NCBI GenBank assembly: GCA_023375785.1
Contig: SZWC01000509.1
Location: forward strand, 124,001 to 188,000
DNA: 64,000 nucleotides
Reading direction: 5' to 3'
Source of the DNA: Penium margaritaceum
Taxonomy: Eukaryota > Streptophyta > Zygnematophyceae > Desmidiales > Peniaceae
A model generated the notes under the pieces. The model ran no database searches. It was not told the origin of the DNA and was given only the letters and a program-made list of their open reading frames with translations. A program made the translations under genes and the position numbers. Shown in pieces: positions 32,979 to 43,759 of this stretch (positions within the stretch are counted from its first letter, which is position 1; each line of letters starts with the position of its first letter).

Positions 32979-34113
32979 GATTCCATGGTGGTCACAGCCC
33001 ATTGGATTGACGAGGCGTACAGCGTGCGCGCCATCGTGTTCTCCTTCCCCACCATCCACAAGGGAGCTACCGCGGAGAACCTGTTCCAGCTCCTCAGAGC
33101 TGGGCTGCAGCAGTGGGGTTTGTGGGACCGCATGTTTTTCTTGACCATGGACAATGAGAGCACAAACGATTCCTTGGTGGACAACTTCCTTGTCCTGAAA
33201 AATGATGCTTTTGTCAAGTCTGGCCACATCCGTTGTCTTGGGCATGTGATGAATCTGGCAGTTGGTGATCTGTTGAAGCAGCCGCGTGTGGCAACCATTC
33301 TGCAACAGGTGCGGGCCATTGCTGTCTTTGTGACGCGCACACCGACACGTGAGGAATCTCTTGTGGCTGCTGTTGAGGCCGCGGGTCTCAAGTACAAGTC
33401 CATCCACCTCGACACGGAGACGAGGTGGAACAGTGCTCTGGACATGGCTGAACGTGTCATTGCTGTGAAGAATGTTCTTGACACCTGGCTGGAGGAGCAT
33501 GGCAGGGACGGTGCGCACCTGAAACCCAGCTTTGAGGACTGGGAGCTCATTGCACAGGTCACCGTCATCCTGAAGCCCTTCAAGGGCTTCACGGACGACA
33601 TCTCGGGTGCATCATACCCCACCCTCTCACTCGTCATCCCATTCTTTGCCTCAGTGCTTGAGAACATGCAGACATGGCTGGTGAAGGCCTTGGCAGCCGA
33701 GAAGAAAAGTAAGCGTCGCGGTGCTGCTGGGCGTCTGGACTGCAAGGAGCAATTGATGGTGGAGTTGAAGCCTGGGCTGTTGGCCAGCATCGCCAAGTTA
33801 GAGAAGTACGCCTGCCTTTGCACTGAACACCACGTGTTGGCGACATGCCTGGACCCGCGATTCAGGCTTCGCTTCTACGAGCGGGTTCATCCCAAAATCG
33901 GCATCAACAGTGCTACGGAGCTTCACGTCAAGGCCGTGGAGCTACTCATGCCCTATCATGACCGTGTGGTGCACAAACGCGAGGCAGCTGAGGCTGCAGC
34001 TGCAGTGGTGGCCGCAGCCGCCGCTATTGCAAGTGCCCAAGCACGTGCAAGTGGGCGTGGTGAAAGTAACAGCTCAACGGCTGCGTCATCTTCCACAACA
34101 GCAGCAGGAACAG
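32979..34113 (+). CDS. hAT1 transposase, central exon (catalytic core)
   Basis: The frame opens with DSMVVTAHWIDEAYSVRAIV, the hAT segment that follows the T-D-G-W block. LTMDNESTNDSLVDN and IRCLGHVMNLAVGDLLKQ come next, then HLDTETRWNSALDMAERVI, the R-W-x-S block of the RNase H-like fold. ATCLDPRFRLRFYE is the L-D-P-R block typical of hAT. An Ala-rich and Ser-rich stretch precedes the splice site. No stop interrupts it. The transposase would bind the terminal repeats in the nucleus and cut the element out. The open frame extends leftward into copia sequence (from 32808), giving an in-frame chimera created by the inversion and not a real fusion gene. It ends at CAG|GCAAGTA. Confidence 0.85.
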
Positions 34114-34200
34114 GCAAGTAGATTCAGCTGTCCCTTTCTAGTATGCTCATTTCGTGTAAGTAGTTTGACTTATTGTAATTTTTGTACAAGTTCTGTGCAG
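34114..34200 (+). other. Probable 87-bp GC-AG intron of hAT1
   Basis: Donor CAG|GCAAGTA and acceptor TTCTGTGCAG|CA. Without splicing, translation stops at TAG 34119-34121. With splicing, the phase-1 exon end joins in frame to the open frame carrying the dimerisation domain (codons from 34203). The donor is the strong GC-AG consensus. A GT donor at 34156 would keep the stop, so GC-AG is the better explanation. Confidence 0.65.
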
Positions 34201-34865
34201 CAACGGCGTCCAGTGCAACAGTGGGATCCGAGGCCGCAAGCGGCCAGACAGAACCATGGCGTAGCAGCAGACTTCGGCAAGAACCGACCATCCTTGAGGC
34301 GGCACTGGAGGACGCAGGAGCAGACATGTTTGCAGAACCCGAAGAAGCCCAAGTGCAGGTTGCACCCTCATCCCTAGAGCTGGAGGTGGAGTGCTGGGCG
34401 AAGGAGCCCAAGAAGGGCCGGAACTGCCGAGTGCTGACCTACTTGAAGAAGAACCAGACGGCCTTCCCCACTTTCCACCTGGCAGCACTAGACCTGCTTG
34501 CTGTGCCAGCTACGAGTACTCCTTCAGAGAGACTCTTCTCTCTGGGACGCCATATCATCACAGATTTCCAGCAGTCCTTGGTTGACCTGACCATCGAGAA
34601 CCTGATGCTACTCAAGTCTTGGATCAATGATCCAAGTCTTGTCAGTTTCCCGGTGGCCCCCAATGGTGACGTTGCCCCAGAGTTGGAGGCAGAGGAGAAG
34701 TTGGTCAATGAACGTCGCCGTAGTGCTGAGGGTGAGGTGATGGAGTTAGATGATGAGGGAGATGAGGAAGACAAAGAGGACGGGGAGGATGGAGAGGGTG
34801 CAGGGGGTGCAGAGGACCTAGAGGGAGGTGGGATGGTCGAGATGGTTGGGGAGGCTGAGACTTAG
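34201..34865 (+). CDS. hAT1 transposase, last exon (hAT dimerisation domain)
   Basis: Contains LEVECWAKEPKKGRNCRVLT, YLKKNQTAFPTFHLAALDLL, and VPATSTPSERLFSLGRHIIT followed by LTIENLMLLKSW. This is the hAT C-terminal dimerisation domain with its hallmark P-A-T-S-x-P-S-E-R-x-F-S. A Glu/Asp/Gly-rich tail of about 60 residues follows and the frame ends at TAG 34863-34865. The domain lets transposase subunits pair. No break is seen. Confidence 0.88.
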
Positions 34866-35229
34866 TCTCAGCACATAGGATGATATTTGTGTGCTCAGAC
34901 CCATAAATGCTGTTTACCTAAGGACAATTTTCCTGTCATGAAAAGCTTTGCCTTGTGATTCCCTTGCATCAGAGCATTTGCATGTTAACACACGTGATGA
35001 CATTTCTAGAAATGCATGAATGGAATAATCTTTTAAGTCATTTGACTGTTAAGAGTTGTGGGAACATGAACACAGTTGTCAGAATGGGTGCCACACAAGG
35101 ATCTGTGAATCTGTATGTAAGGATTTGTGAATCCTGAGGATCCGCGGATCCAGGATCCGTCTCCTCGTATCCGGATCCAGGCTATAGATCCGACCTCCAG
35201 GTCCGGATCCATCCGAAGATTCACGGATA
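34866..35229 (+). other. hAT1 3' subterminal region
   Basis: Noncoding. The last 100 bp carry repeated GGATCC/GGATCCG-type words (for example GAGGATCCGCGGATCCAGG at 35137), a probable array of transposase-binding sites, mirrored on the other half at about 59405-59510. Confidence 0.65.
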
Positions 35230-35248
35230 GGATCTGTGTGCAGCCTTA
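35230..35248 (+). repeat. hAT1 right terminal inverted repeat
   Basis: GGATCTGTGTGCAGCCTTA, exact reverse complement of the other end (TAAGGCTGCACACAGATCC). It is followed by the 8-bp target duplication CGAACAAG at 35249-35256. Confidence 0.92.
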
Positions 35249-35439
35249 CGAACAAGGCATGGACTTCTCATCCAGCCGTGGCTTCGCCTCCATCTCTATC
35301 CGCTCCTCTGGATGTGTTGTTCTTTGTGGTGTGTGTTGTGATCGTGTGTTTTGTGTCCCGCTCACGTTACCCTCGTCTTCCGTTGCATCTGCTCTTGTTC
35401 ATGTCGCACCGTCGCTGTCACCAGCTCATGTTGATATCC

Positions 35440-36254
35440 TGCATCGTTGCCTCTATCACATTCACATTGCCTCCATCCAGCGTCTTCTCTGCCTTCAGCC
35501 GATCTCCGGCCTTGACCCTGCCACATTTGCGCCTCCCTGCACCTCCTCCTGTCTTGACTACACCAGTGGAAAAATGCACCGCTCCCCATTCTCTACTACT
35601 GAAGCCACTACCTCCCATCCTCTTGACCTCGTCCATGCTGACGTCATGGGTCCCTTGTCCTAGGAATTTCTTGGTGGCCTTGGCCACTATGTCCTGTGCG
35701 TGACTGGCGACTTCTCACGCTACTGCTCGGTCTTTGCCCTTCGCCACAAAAGTGATGTCATTGACGTTCTTGAGTCCTGGCTTCCGTAGGCTGAACGTGC
35801 CTATCTCCGTCCTTTGCAAGTTTTTCGTTGCGACTGCTGTGGCAAGTTCTTTGGTCCCACCTCTCAATTCCTTGATTCCCGTGGTGTTCCTCTTGAATCC
35901 TCTGTCCCTTACACCCCACAACAGAATGGTGTGCCTGAGCGTTGGAACCGCACACTTGCTGATGGTGTTCTCTCCTTTCTCTCTGCCTCTAAGCAATCCC
36001 CTTTGTTTGACTTTGAGGCCATGTCAAACATGACTTGGGTCTGGAATCGCGTTCCTCATGGCCCGCTTTCCCATTCTTTCACGCCCTTTGAACGTAGGAC
36101 TGGCCGGCGTGCTGACCTCCGCCTTGCCTGTGTCTGGGGGTATCTTGCCTCAGTGTGGGTCCCACCGGACCAGCGGGATTGTAAACTGTCTCCCCGTGGT
36201 CGTTTGTGCATCTTCCTCGATGTCTCCCCATTCTCCAAAGCGTGGCGCTTCTAG
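35440..36254 (+). pseudogene. Cop5 integrase
   Basis: LDLVHADVMGPLS, YTPQQNGVPERWNRTLADGV, MTWVWNRVPHGPLSHS, FERRTGRRADLRLACVWGYL and FLDVSPFSKAWRF are the copia integrase core and C-terminal blocks. A pre-integrase histidine/cysteine segment lies near 35440-35570. It is broken. Confidence 0.8.
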
Positions 36255-36416
36255 GATCCCTCCTGTTGTCATGTCGTTGAGTCTCGTGATGCACTCTTCT
36301 TTGAACATCTGTTTGAGCACGATACTCCCTAATTTGGTGGATCCCTCTCTCCGCTCTCTTGGGGTGGGCGTGGTCCTCTGCCTTCTAGGCCTACTGTTCT
36401 CCCCTCTAGGCGTCCC

Positions 36417-36671
36417 TTGACACCCTCTGTTTCTTCTGCACCCCTGAGCTCCTCTCCCTCCTTGGGTTCTCCTCCCTCAGCCTCCACTGCTCTTTTGGAT
36501 ACCACTCCGCCCATGTGGTCCCCTGACTCTTCTGAATCTTTCTCCCTTGAGCCCTCTGCTCACTCATCCTCTGCCTCGTCCTCTGCTCCTGAACCTGGTG
36601 CCACGTCCGTGCAACCTCCTGTTCTCCCGGAGCCCTCTGACCCTGCTCACTCTCCTTTTCCTTCTGTGTAG
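36417..36671 (+). pseudogene. Cop5 integrase-RT linker, Ser/Pro-rich
   Basis: An 84-codon Ser/Pro-rich frame between integrase and RT. In position and style it parallels the Pro/Glu-rich linker of Cop2. No domain is recognised. Confidence 0.45.
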
Positions 36672-36995
36672 CTGCGCCTTGCTGACTCCTCTTCTGCAGT
36701 GCGTGTCCCGCCTATCCCCCACGTCTCACCCTACACTCGTGGTGGGTGTCTCTGGGCATTTCCATCTCAGTCGCATCCTGTTGTCTCTGGTGACCCTGGT
36801 CTCCGTGCTCTTGGCCTTGCTACCTCTACATTGTCTGTGGCTGCCTCTGCCATGCACCCCAGCACAACACTTGGCTACTCTCTCATCGAGCAAGAGTTTC
36901 ACTCAGGTCTATCCTCGTCTGTAGCTGGGTATGTTGCCTTGTGCTTTGCTGTCGCCGGTCTCTCTCCTCTTCCTCCTGAACCGTTGACTGTATAG

Positions 36996-38012
36996 GCAGC
37001 CCGCACGGCCTCTGATTCTCCTCTATGGGAGCAGGCCATGAAACCCGAGCTCAATGCACTGTCAAAGCACGGTGTGTATGAGCTCGTGGACCTCCGACCG
37101 GGTTGCAAGGCGGTTGCTGCCAAGTGGGTGTACCGTCGCAAGCTGAACCCTAATAACACAGTTGAATAGTACAAGGCTCTTCTCACTACAAAAGGATTCT
37201 CTTAGATCCCTGGTGTTGACTTTGACGAGACCTTTGCCCCAGTTGGCCGCTACACTACAGCCAAGGCTCTTCTCAGCCTGGTCACTCAGCATGACTCGGA
37301 GCTTGAGCAAATGGATGTCAACAATGCCTTCCTCCATGGAAAGTTGGACGAGGAGATCTATATGGTGCAGCCGCCCGGCTTCTTTGATGGAACGGGCTCA
37401 GTGCGGCGTTTGCGCAACGCCCTCTATGGCCCGAAACATTATGCACGCTGCTAGAACCAGGAAATCACAGCTACCCTGGAAAAGGGAGGCTACCGAAGGA
37501 GTGTTGTGGATCCTTGTTTATTCCTCAGTGCTCCCACCAAGCCACTTGTCACCATTCTGGTCTACATGGACAATCTCCTCATTGCCTTCCCCGATGCCGC
37601 ATCTGTTGCAGCAGCAAATTCCTTGCTCCAAGCGGCATTCAAATCAAAGGACCTTGGTCCAGCTCCCGTTTTCTTGGGCATGGAGTTGGAGCGTGACCGC
37701 GCATGCCGTATCCTTCACATTCACCAAGCTGCATATGTGCACAGCTTGGGGGAGCGCTTCGGATTGCTCCTCACAGTAGGCCCCACAACATCCACACCTA
37801 TGATGCCCTCTGGCCAATCCCTCCTGAAGTCTCTGGATGTGTCCAAGCTGGGGGAGCTGGTCAATATGACGGACTATCTCAAATTCAATGGCTTATTGAT
37901 GTACCTTGCCACCACCACAAATGTTGATGTTGCATTTGCCGTGAACTTCTTGTCCCAATTCTCCCAGTGCCCCCGTGAGCGCGATCTTGAGGTAGCCTTG
38001 CGGGTAGTGTGA
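36996..38012 (+). pseudogene. Cop5 reverse transcriptase
   Basis: Blocks in order: HGVYELVDLRPGCKAVAAKW, VDFDETFAPVGRYTTAKALL, LEQMDVNNAFLHGKLDEEIY, then in the frame 37506-38012 DPCLFLSAPTKPLVTILVYM and KSKDLGPAPVFLGMELERDR. Copia RT, best similarity in this window to Cop2. It is broken. Confidence 0.85.
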
Positions 38013-38066
38013 TACGCACTGTCTACCCCTGAGGTTGGCCTGTGATTTTGTGCACAACCCTTTGTT

Positions 38067-38546
38067 GTGGTGGATGGCTTCACAGACAGTGATTGGGCAC
38101 ATGATTTTGATGCACGGAGTCGAACTGGATACAGCTTCTTGGTTGGTGGCACTATAGTTTCCTGGAAAATTGGCAAGCAAGGGTGTGTTGCCCGCAGTAC
38201 AGCTAAGGCTGAGTATGTGACTCTTGGCGCACACACTTGTGAGGCTATTTGGCTGTGTCGTCTGTTGTAGTAGTTGCGTGTTCCCATCTGTTGCATCACT
38301 CTACGATGTGACAATCAAAACACAAAGTCCATTTCTGAGAACAACGACATGCATAATTCACATACCAAGCATATCAATGTGGAGCATCACTTTGTTTGTA
38401 AGTGCAGTGCTGATGGTATTGTCCAAGTTGCTTGGGTGGATACACGATCTCAGAGAGCTGACTTTCTCACCAAGAACCTCAGCCGCAATGTCTTCAAATT
38501 TGTTGTTCACTCTGTTGGTCTCATCTATCCGCATGACCAAGGTTGA
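38067..38546 (+). pseudogene. Cop5 RNase H
   Basis: VDGFTDSDWAHDFDARSRTG, AEYVTLGAHTCEAIWLCRLL, HTKHINVEHHFVC and QRADFLTKNLSRNVF, the copia RNase H series with its first aspartate region and the T-K-H-I block. It is broken. Confidence 0.85.
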
Positions 38547-38635
38547 TTTGCATGGTACACCTCTCATCTGTCTGTCACCTTGTCGTGTGGTTCTCTTCAT
38601 GTGTGTGGGTTGCTTGCCTGTGGGGCATGGGGGAG

Positions 38636-39248
38636 TGTTGAAGTTCATTGGCCACTCACAGCTCTATGCCCTCTTGTCTCCCACACTCCGGACACACCTG
38701 TACAGATTAAAGGACAATGGCCTTACCTGGGGAGGCGTCATGCGGGCCCACCATAACTAGAGTCTCTGGCGTCATGAAGCTGCTGTTGGACCCACGAGTG
38801 CACTCTGGCATACACATGGCCATTGCATGATTTTCTATGACTTTGTGGTGCGATAGATGCTTGGGCTCGTACATTCTCATTGTCTTTTCGCGCATCATGT
38901 CTCCTTGCCTTGAGTATCTTGGGGGAGTTTCATATTTCCCGGGTGCTGATCCTTCGGGGGCCACCATGCCGGTTTTACCCATGCACAGGTGAGTAGCCGC
39001 CCTCACTTTAACCCGAGTGGTCGGGCTCGACCCCAGGGTGGTGGCACCTCCCACACGAGCGTGATGCTCGAAGTGGATGTGTGCTCACTGGTGCTTACCT
39101 CGCTCACTCCCCCTCACTCGATTCTGTCTTGGTGAGTGATTGAGTTCTAAGGCAAAGTCTTTACTGCATCTATGGAGTGCCTGGGGCTATCACGTGCTTA
39201 CCATTCCAGTCTCACATAATCCATCTAGGAAGCTTCTGAGTAAGTACA
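38636..39248 (+). repeat. Cop5 3' LTR
   Basis: 613 bp, beginning TGTTGAAGTTCATTGGCC after the purine tract and ending AGTAAGTACA. It matches the reverse complement of 63354-63966 along its whole length, which is also 613 bp. A related solo LTR lies at 49533-50145. Confidence 0.9.
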
Positions 39249-39625
39249 CTCCTCTCGCTCCTCGCTCTCACCCTCGCTCCCCCTATCCCTCGTCCTCGCT
39301 TGCTCGCTTGCAAGGAGGGCAAGCGGGGGGCGGGGGGGGGGGGGGGGGGGGGGGGGGAGGGGGGCGAGGGCACGAGACCATGAGGCCTCGCCCTCAAGGC
39401 CCTTGAGGCCCCTCAGCCGCCGATCGGGCTGAGGCCGCGATCGGCGGTTGGCGGCTGGCTGGCTGGCGGCCGGTCACTTGGCCGGCCGCCGGCGGTCCAA
39501 CCGGCCGACAGCCAGCTGGCCAGCAAAGTGTTGGCCGTCGGCCAGCCCTCGCTAACGCGAGGGGTGGTGCACAACCACCCCTTTCTTCAGCAAGGAGGGA
39601 GGGTCGAACTAGCCCTCCCGCTACA
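39249..39625 (-). repeat. Gyp3 3' LTR, partial
   Basis: Aligns with 45285-45587 plus 49239-49285. It begins on the minus strand with TGTAGCGGGAGGGC after the purine tract AAGTGGGGAGGAA (39626-39638). Its other end is lost at the Cop5 boundary. It contains a run of 26 G (39332-39357) where the other LTR has 7. Confidence 0.8.
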
Positions 39626-39638
39626 TTCCTCCCCACTT

Positions 39639-40048
39639 ATTGTGATCTGTCTCAGTTCATGTACAACAAGAAGGACTGTCGGATAGTGAGTAATCAACAT
39701 TGTGAAAGAAAATATATAATTCCAATTACAAGCTAAACATGAACACGTGCCTGGCACTTGGACCTAAGCTACTTCTTGTCCGTCGGCACGGCTAGTGACC
39801 TCCACCCTTTAGGTTGGAGGGTCCACGCGACAACCATGTTGGGCGTCCCCAAACTCATATGGTCGCAGTCCATGAATGGTGCTCTGTGGGAATGTTTATT
39901 TTTTTCGCGTTTAGGTGGTGTCCCCTGATACGCGTCAATCTGTGCGAGCTGCCAGTTCACTCCAATACTCGTTCACCACTCCTATGGGAAACAACAATTG
40001 GGGCTCCCATGAGTTATATTAAGGTCCACACCCGGCCCAATGAAGAAT
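39639..40048 (-). other. Gyp3 3' untranslated segment
   Basis: Gene-free stretch between the last integrase frame and the purine tract. Nothing is recognised in it. Confidence 0.5.
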
Positions 40049-40642
40049 TTATTCCCTAACAACCCGCGTCCGGAGTGTACGGTCTTGGTGCTGGAATAGA
40101 CAAAGAACCTTGTATTGGCCGTCGGTGGCAAGGAGTACCGATTGTGGCTGAACGATTCCCTCTGTCGTGTATTTAGCCAATAGGCTCACATGAACCATGT
40201 CATGTATCTCCATACTCGGCGGAAACAGAAATCGGTATGCCACTGGCCCGATGCGTGCAATGATGGGAAATGACCTAATCCACTTTGGTAGAAGTTTTCG
40301 CAGCCCTGGCAATTTCAACCGAAGATTCCTAGTGCTAAGAAACACTTTGTCACCGATTTCAAACGCGACCTCAAGGCGACTTTTGTCGGCATATGCCTTT
40401 TTTCGTTGCTGATTAGCTTGAAGGTGACCCTTCGCCTCCTGTAACAAGGAGTCTATGGGCTTGACACAGGCTTGAGCAGAAGAAACTTGTCCTCCTGTAC
40501 TCCCACTCTTCACCAGTGAAGAGGGCACCAATGGATGCCGACCACTTTTCGACAAAAATTGTGTAGAATCGTTCACCGAGTTATTCACTACAAACTTTGA
40601 CGGTGCTAGGAACTCATCCCAGTCATTCATGGCAGGGTCCAC
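40049..40642 (-). pseudogene. Gyp3 integrase C-terminal region
   Basis: Contains RKKAYADKSRLEVAFEIGDK followed by VFLSTRNLRLKLPG, then PKWIRSFPIIARIGPVAYRF, the G-x-K-V...L-x-P-K/R-x-x-G-P-F gypsy integrase end module, and MVHVSLLAKY, where a chromodomain would start. The chromodomain itself was not clearly recognised. Part of a broken element. Confidence 0.75.
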
Positions 40643-40739
40643 GTAGAGTGTAGTTCATGCGCTTTATTTTTGCGTGAGGTTGAGGTCAAAATATTGTCGA
40701 CATTTGTAACTTGCTACCGAAGTACTCGTGCATCGTTTG

Positions 40740-41141
40740 CTAGACCTTACTAGCAAATTTTCCATCTCGATCGGAGATTATGCGCAACGGCAAGCCGTGG
40801 TACTGTACGATACCCTCAAAGAAGAGACGAGCAGTTTCCTCTATGTTCACATCAGTCGTTGTAGGAATGAAGTGTGTCATCTTTGTCAGAAGATCCACAA
40901 CCACGAGTATTGCATCGTGGCCACGGACCGTGTCCGGAACACCAATAATGAAGTCCATGCTGACGCACTCCCATGGAGTCCCAAAAATGGGAAGCTGTTG
41001 GAGGATTCCATGAGGCTTCTTGTTACTCGTCTTATTCCAAAGACATGGGTCACATGTCATGCAATACTCGTGGACATCAACACTCCATCCTGGCCACCAA
41101 TAGTGGTCCGAGAGTGCCTCTCCGGTCTTCTGAGGTCCCAC
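40740..41141 (-). pseudogene. Gyp3 integrase zinc and catalytic core
   Basis: DHYWWPGWSVDVHEYCMTCD (H2C2 zinc region), then WECVSMDFIIGVPDTVRGHD and AILVVVDLLTKMTHFIPTTT, then IISDRDGKFASKV, the first two catalytic-aspartate regions of a gypsy integrase. It is broken. Confidence 0.85.
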
Positions 41142-41279
41142 ATGACCTGCGACCGGCGGGTCGTGGAACTGGGAGATAATCTTCGCTCAAAGGTCTCTTG
41201 AGTCTAGCACAATAATTTGTTCTCCGTACCAAAATATTTTTTTGGCCTCCACCAATCCGTACTTGTCTAGATTTTGTGA

Positions 41280-41784
41280 GTTTTGAAACTAAGATACCAC
41301 ACAGTATCCCATCAGGATTCTGTTGACAAAACCGTTGTAGTGGATAATCTCTCAAGGTGGTTGTTGCAGAGGTGGAGGGGGCTTTGGTGTTTGCACGGTT
41401 GCTGTCGGAATGGCCATAAAACACCCACCGACCTTGGTGGTTACTTGAATTTCCACAGGCTGTCGGCTTAGTGGATTGACCACATTCATGTGTCCTGACT
41501 GATATTCTCATGTGAATGAGAATCGGCTCAGTTATTTGCTCCAATGTGCCTGTCGTCTTGACAGGTTCGGTTGCATTTGGAAAGACCAATGGGTTATGGT
41601 CGGTCATGATCGTTACACCCCCTTCAATACCCTTGATGTAGGAACGCCGCATCTTGAAAGCATGTACTATTGCAAGGAGCTCTTGATCCCCAGTCGTGTA
41701 TCCCGTTTCCACAGGGATGAGCTTCTGGCTCTCATACGCCACTAGGTGACCATTCCGCATGAGGAAGGCTCTGAGTCCTATCAC
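41280..41784 (-). pseudogene. Gyp3 RNase H
   Basis: LRAFLMRNGHLVAYESQKLI, YTTGDQELLAIVHAFKMRR and TIMTDHNPLVF, the RNase H pattern following gypsy RT. It is broken. Confidence 0.8.
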
Positions 41785-42279
41785 CGACGCATCACATCGA
41801 ACCTTCCATGACTACGATAGATCCGGAAGAGCTAGGACGGGCGTTGTGGATAGAAGCTCTTTGAATCTGACAAAGAAGTTCTTCCAATCAAATGCCCATT
41901 CTCAACATACGTCTTTTTGCGTGAGTCTAGTTAGTGGTGCTACCAGGGTCGAATACCCTTGTATAAACCGTCAAAAGAAGTATACAAGGTGAAGGAAAGA
42001 CCGGATTTTTCCAACATTTTCCGGGCGTGGCCAGTTCATCACGGCTTGGACCTTTTGTGGTTCGACACAGATATCGTCCTCACTGACGATGTATCCAAGG
42101 TATTTGAGCTCATCTTGTAGAAACTTGCACTTGCTCACTTTCGCGTAGAACTTTTGTTCTCAAAGGATCGCGAGAACTTCGCACAAATGCTCTATGTACT
42201 CTTCCATAGATTTGGAGAAAACCAGGATGTCGTCCAAGCAAACCAAGACAAAGTGACAGAGTTTCTTGGCAAACGTTCG

Positions 42280-42840
42280 GTTCATTTCTCCTTCGAATTT
42301 TGCCGGAGTATTTGTAAGCCCGAAGCATAACACTCGGAATTAATAGTGTCCCATGTATGTTGAAAACATGGTTTTAGGCACATCAACGTCCGTGGTGCAG
42401 ATTTGATGGTACGCTTGAGACAAATCCAAGGACAAAAATACTTTTTCCCCTTGGAGTTGGTCAAACAGGTCCTCAATCCATGGTAAGCAAAATCCATTTT
42501 TCACCGTAAGCTTGTGCAACGCCCGGTAGTCCACGCACATGCGTTAACCACTGTCCTTTTTGTTCAAAAAAAGGATCGGCGCACCATACGGCGAGCTACT
42601 TGGCTCGATCCATCATTTTACAAGGTACTCTTTGTTTTGGCGTTCGACCTCTTGCCTATTGTTGGACTAAGGTGATACATGGGTCTGAACGGAGGAGTTG
42701 CCTCCGGTTGTAGTGGAATCTTCTGGCCCATGTGTCGTTCTAGTAAAAGCCAAGCCAGTGGGTCTTGGAATACATCCAAGAACTCTGCCAATAGATATTT
42801 GATCTCTTGTGATGTGTCTTCCTTCATGTCCTCATCCACT
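42280..42840 (-). pseudogene. Gyp3 reverse transcriptase
   Basis: MCVDYRALHKLTVKNGFCLP, WIEDLFDQLQGEKVFLSLDL and SQAYHQICTTDVDVPKTMFS are the gypsy RT palm blocks. A region near 42110-42280 carries the continuing palm sequence. It is broken. Confidence 0.85.
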
Positions 42841-43715
42841 TTCTGCAGTTGAGCCAAAGTATTGACAACCTTGTCTAATACGTCTTGTGACCTGCATCGT
42901 AGACAAGCTGGCATGGAATTTGAGTCGGGTCGGTGAAAATTCCGCACTCGGAATCAACCTAAAGTGACGATGTCGTTTTTGGAAGATTAAATGCTTTGAT
43001 TTAAAGCACATTGAATCCTTGTTTTCAGGGAGCTTCGGATCGCCTAGCACCATATCAAAAGGGTCAAGAAGGCTGAGTTCCTTCACTATGACACTCTGTG
43101 TGTACCCTTGAATACAATTTTTCGCTTTACAGGTACCGATCACGAGTACCGAACGGTTGTCACCGACGACAACTGTACCTTTTGTTGGCTCATACTTCAG
43201 GCCAACCTGTCGGGTAAAGTCATTGCTAAAAAAGGAGTCATCTCCTCTAATGTCAGCAAATATGTTCACGGGAGCACCAGCTAGGTTTCCTTTAAACTGC
43301 ATCCTCATGTTACTTCCACTCTTCTGATTGAACTGGCTCGACGACGGCAGCCAAGTTTGTGATAAACACGGAATCGGTACGGCGGGCATCGCAACTCCCA
43401 TGATTCACAGACTTGTGTCCATATCTGGTGGAAACGTGTAAATTTGGCTAGCACCTTCCAGTTCCTAAATCTGACTGGGTCAAAATCGTCGACCAAAGGT
43501 ACCGCGAATGTGATTGAACTCACCGCTTTGAGGATGTTTGCTTCAATCAGTGCATTACACAACTCTTGCACAATGGTTTGTTTCGCCAGCATTGAGCATA
43601 TTCGATCACGCATCTCATCCAAAGATGCAAGGTTTACTGGACAATGGTGGTCAGCAAGCGTAGAATGAGGTTCCATAAGAGTGGAGAAAATAACAGTGAA
43701 TTTTGAACTCATCAA
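42832..43715 (-). pseudogene. Gyp3 protease and upstream frame
   Basis: The frame 42832-43401 has GNLAGAPVNIFADIRGDDSF followed by FSNDFTRQVGLKY and LDPFDMVLGDPKL, the retropepsin-like fold of gypsy with its late L-G-x-D/P block. The frame 43305-43715 overlaps and continues upstream. It is broken. Confidence 0.65.
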
Positions 43716-43759
43716 AAACTCAAATTATTTAAGATCTTCGTCTGGAATCATGACCCACA

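Larger units (their letters stand above)
32976..35248 (+). mobile_element. hAT1: hAT DNA transposon, 3' half (5' half at 58257-59533, inverted)
   Basis: This half starts in mid-gene at 32979 and ends with a terminal repeat at 35230-35248 followed by the duplication CGAACAAG. The other half, on the minus strand, has the identical 19-bp terminal repeat at 59515-59533 and the duplication TGAACAAG (read in element direction). Together they make a 3.5-kb element with 19-bp inverted repeats and an 8-bp target duplication (7 of 8), the size expected for hAT. It is inserted in Cop5. GGATCC-type motifs fill the subterminal region (35137-35215). Both coding halves look undamaged, so the inversion may have ended its activity. 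Confidence 0.88.
35249..39248 (+). mobile_element. Cop5: Ty1/copia element, 3' part (5' part at 59534-63966, inverted)
   Basis: From the hAT1 insertion point the plus strand gives pre-integrase and integrase (about 35440-36254), a Ser/Pro linker, RT (about 37000-38012), RNase H (38067-38546), purine tract TGGGGCATGGGGGAG and a 613-bp 3' LTR (38636-39248). The gag, protease and a 613-bp 5' LTR of the same family lie at 59534-63966 on the minus strand. The 8-bp hAT1 target duplication at both inner edges says these are one element. The LTRs are about 90% alike by eye, younger than Cop1 and Cop4. It is broken, with many breaks. Confidence 0.85.

Noticed and set aside
32211-33518. Minus-strand 435-codon frame and the 325-codon frame at 32846-33823
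   Set aside because: Antisense shadows of Cop4 and hAT1; long only because the sense strand is GC-rich at third positions.
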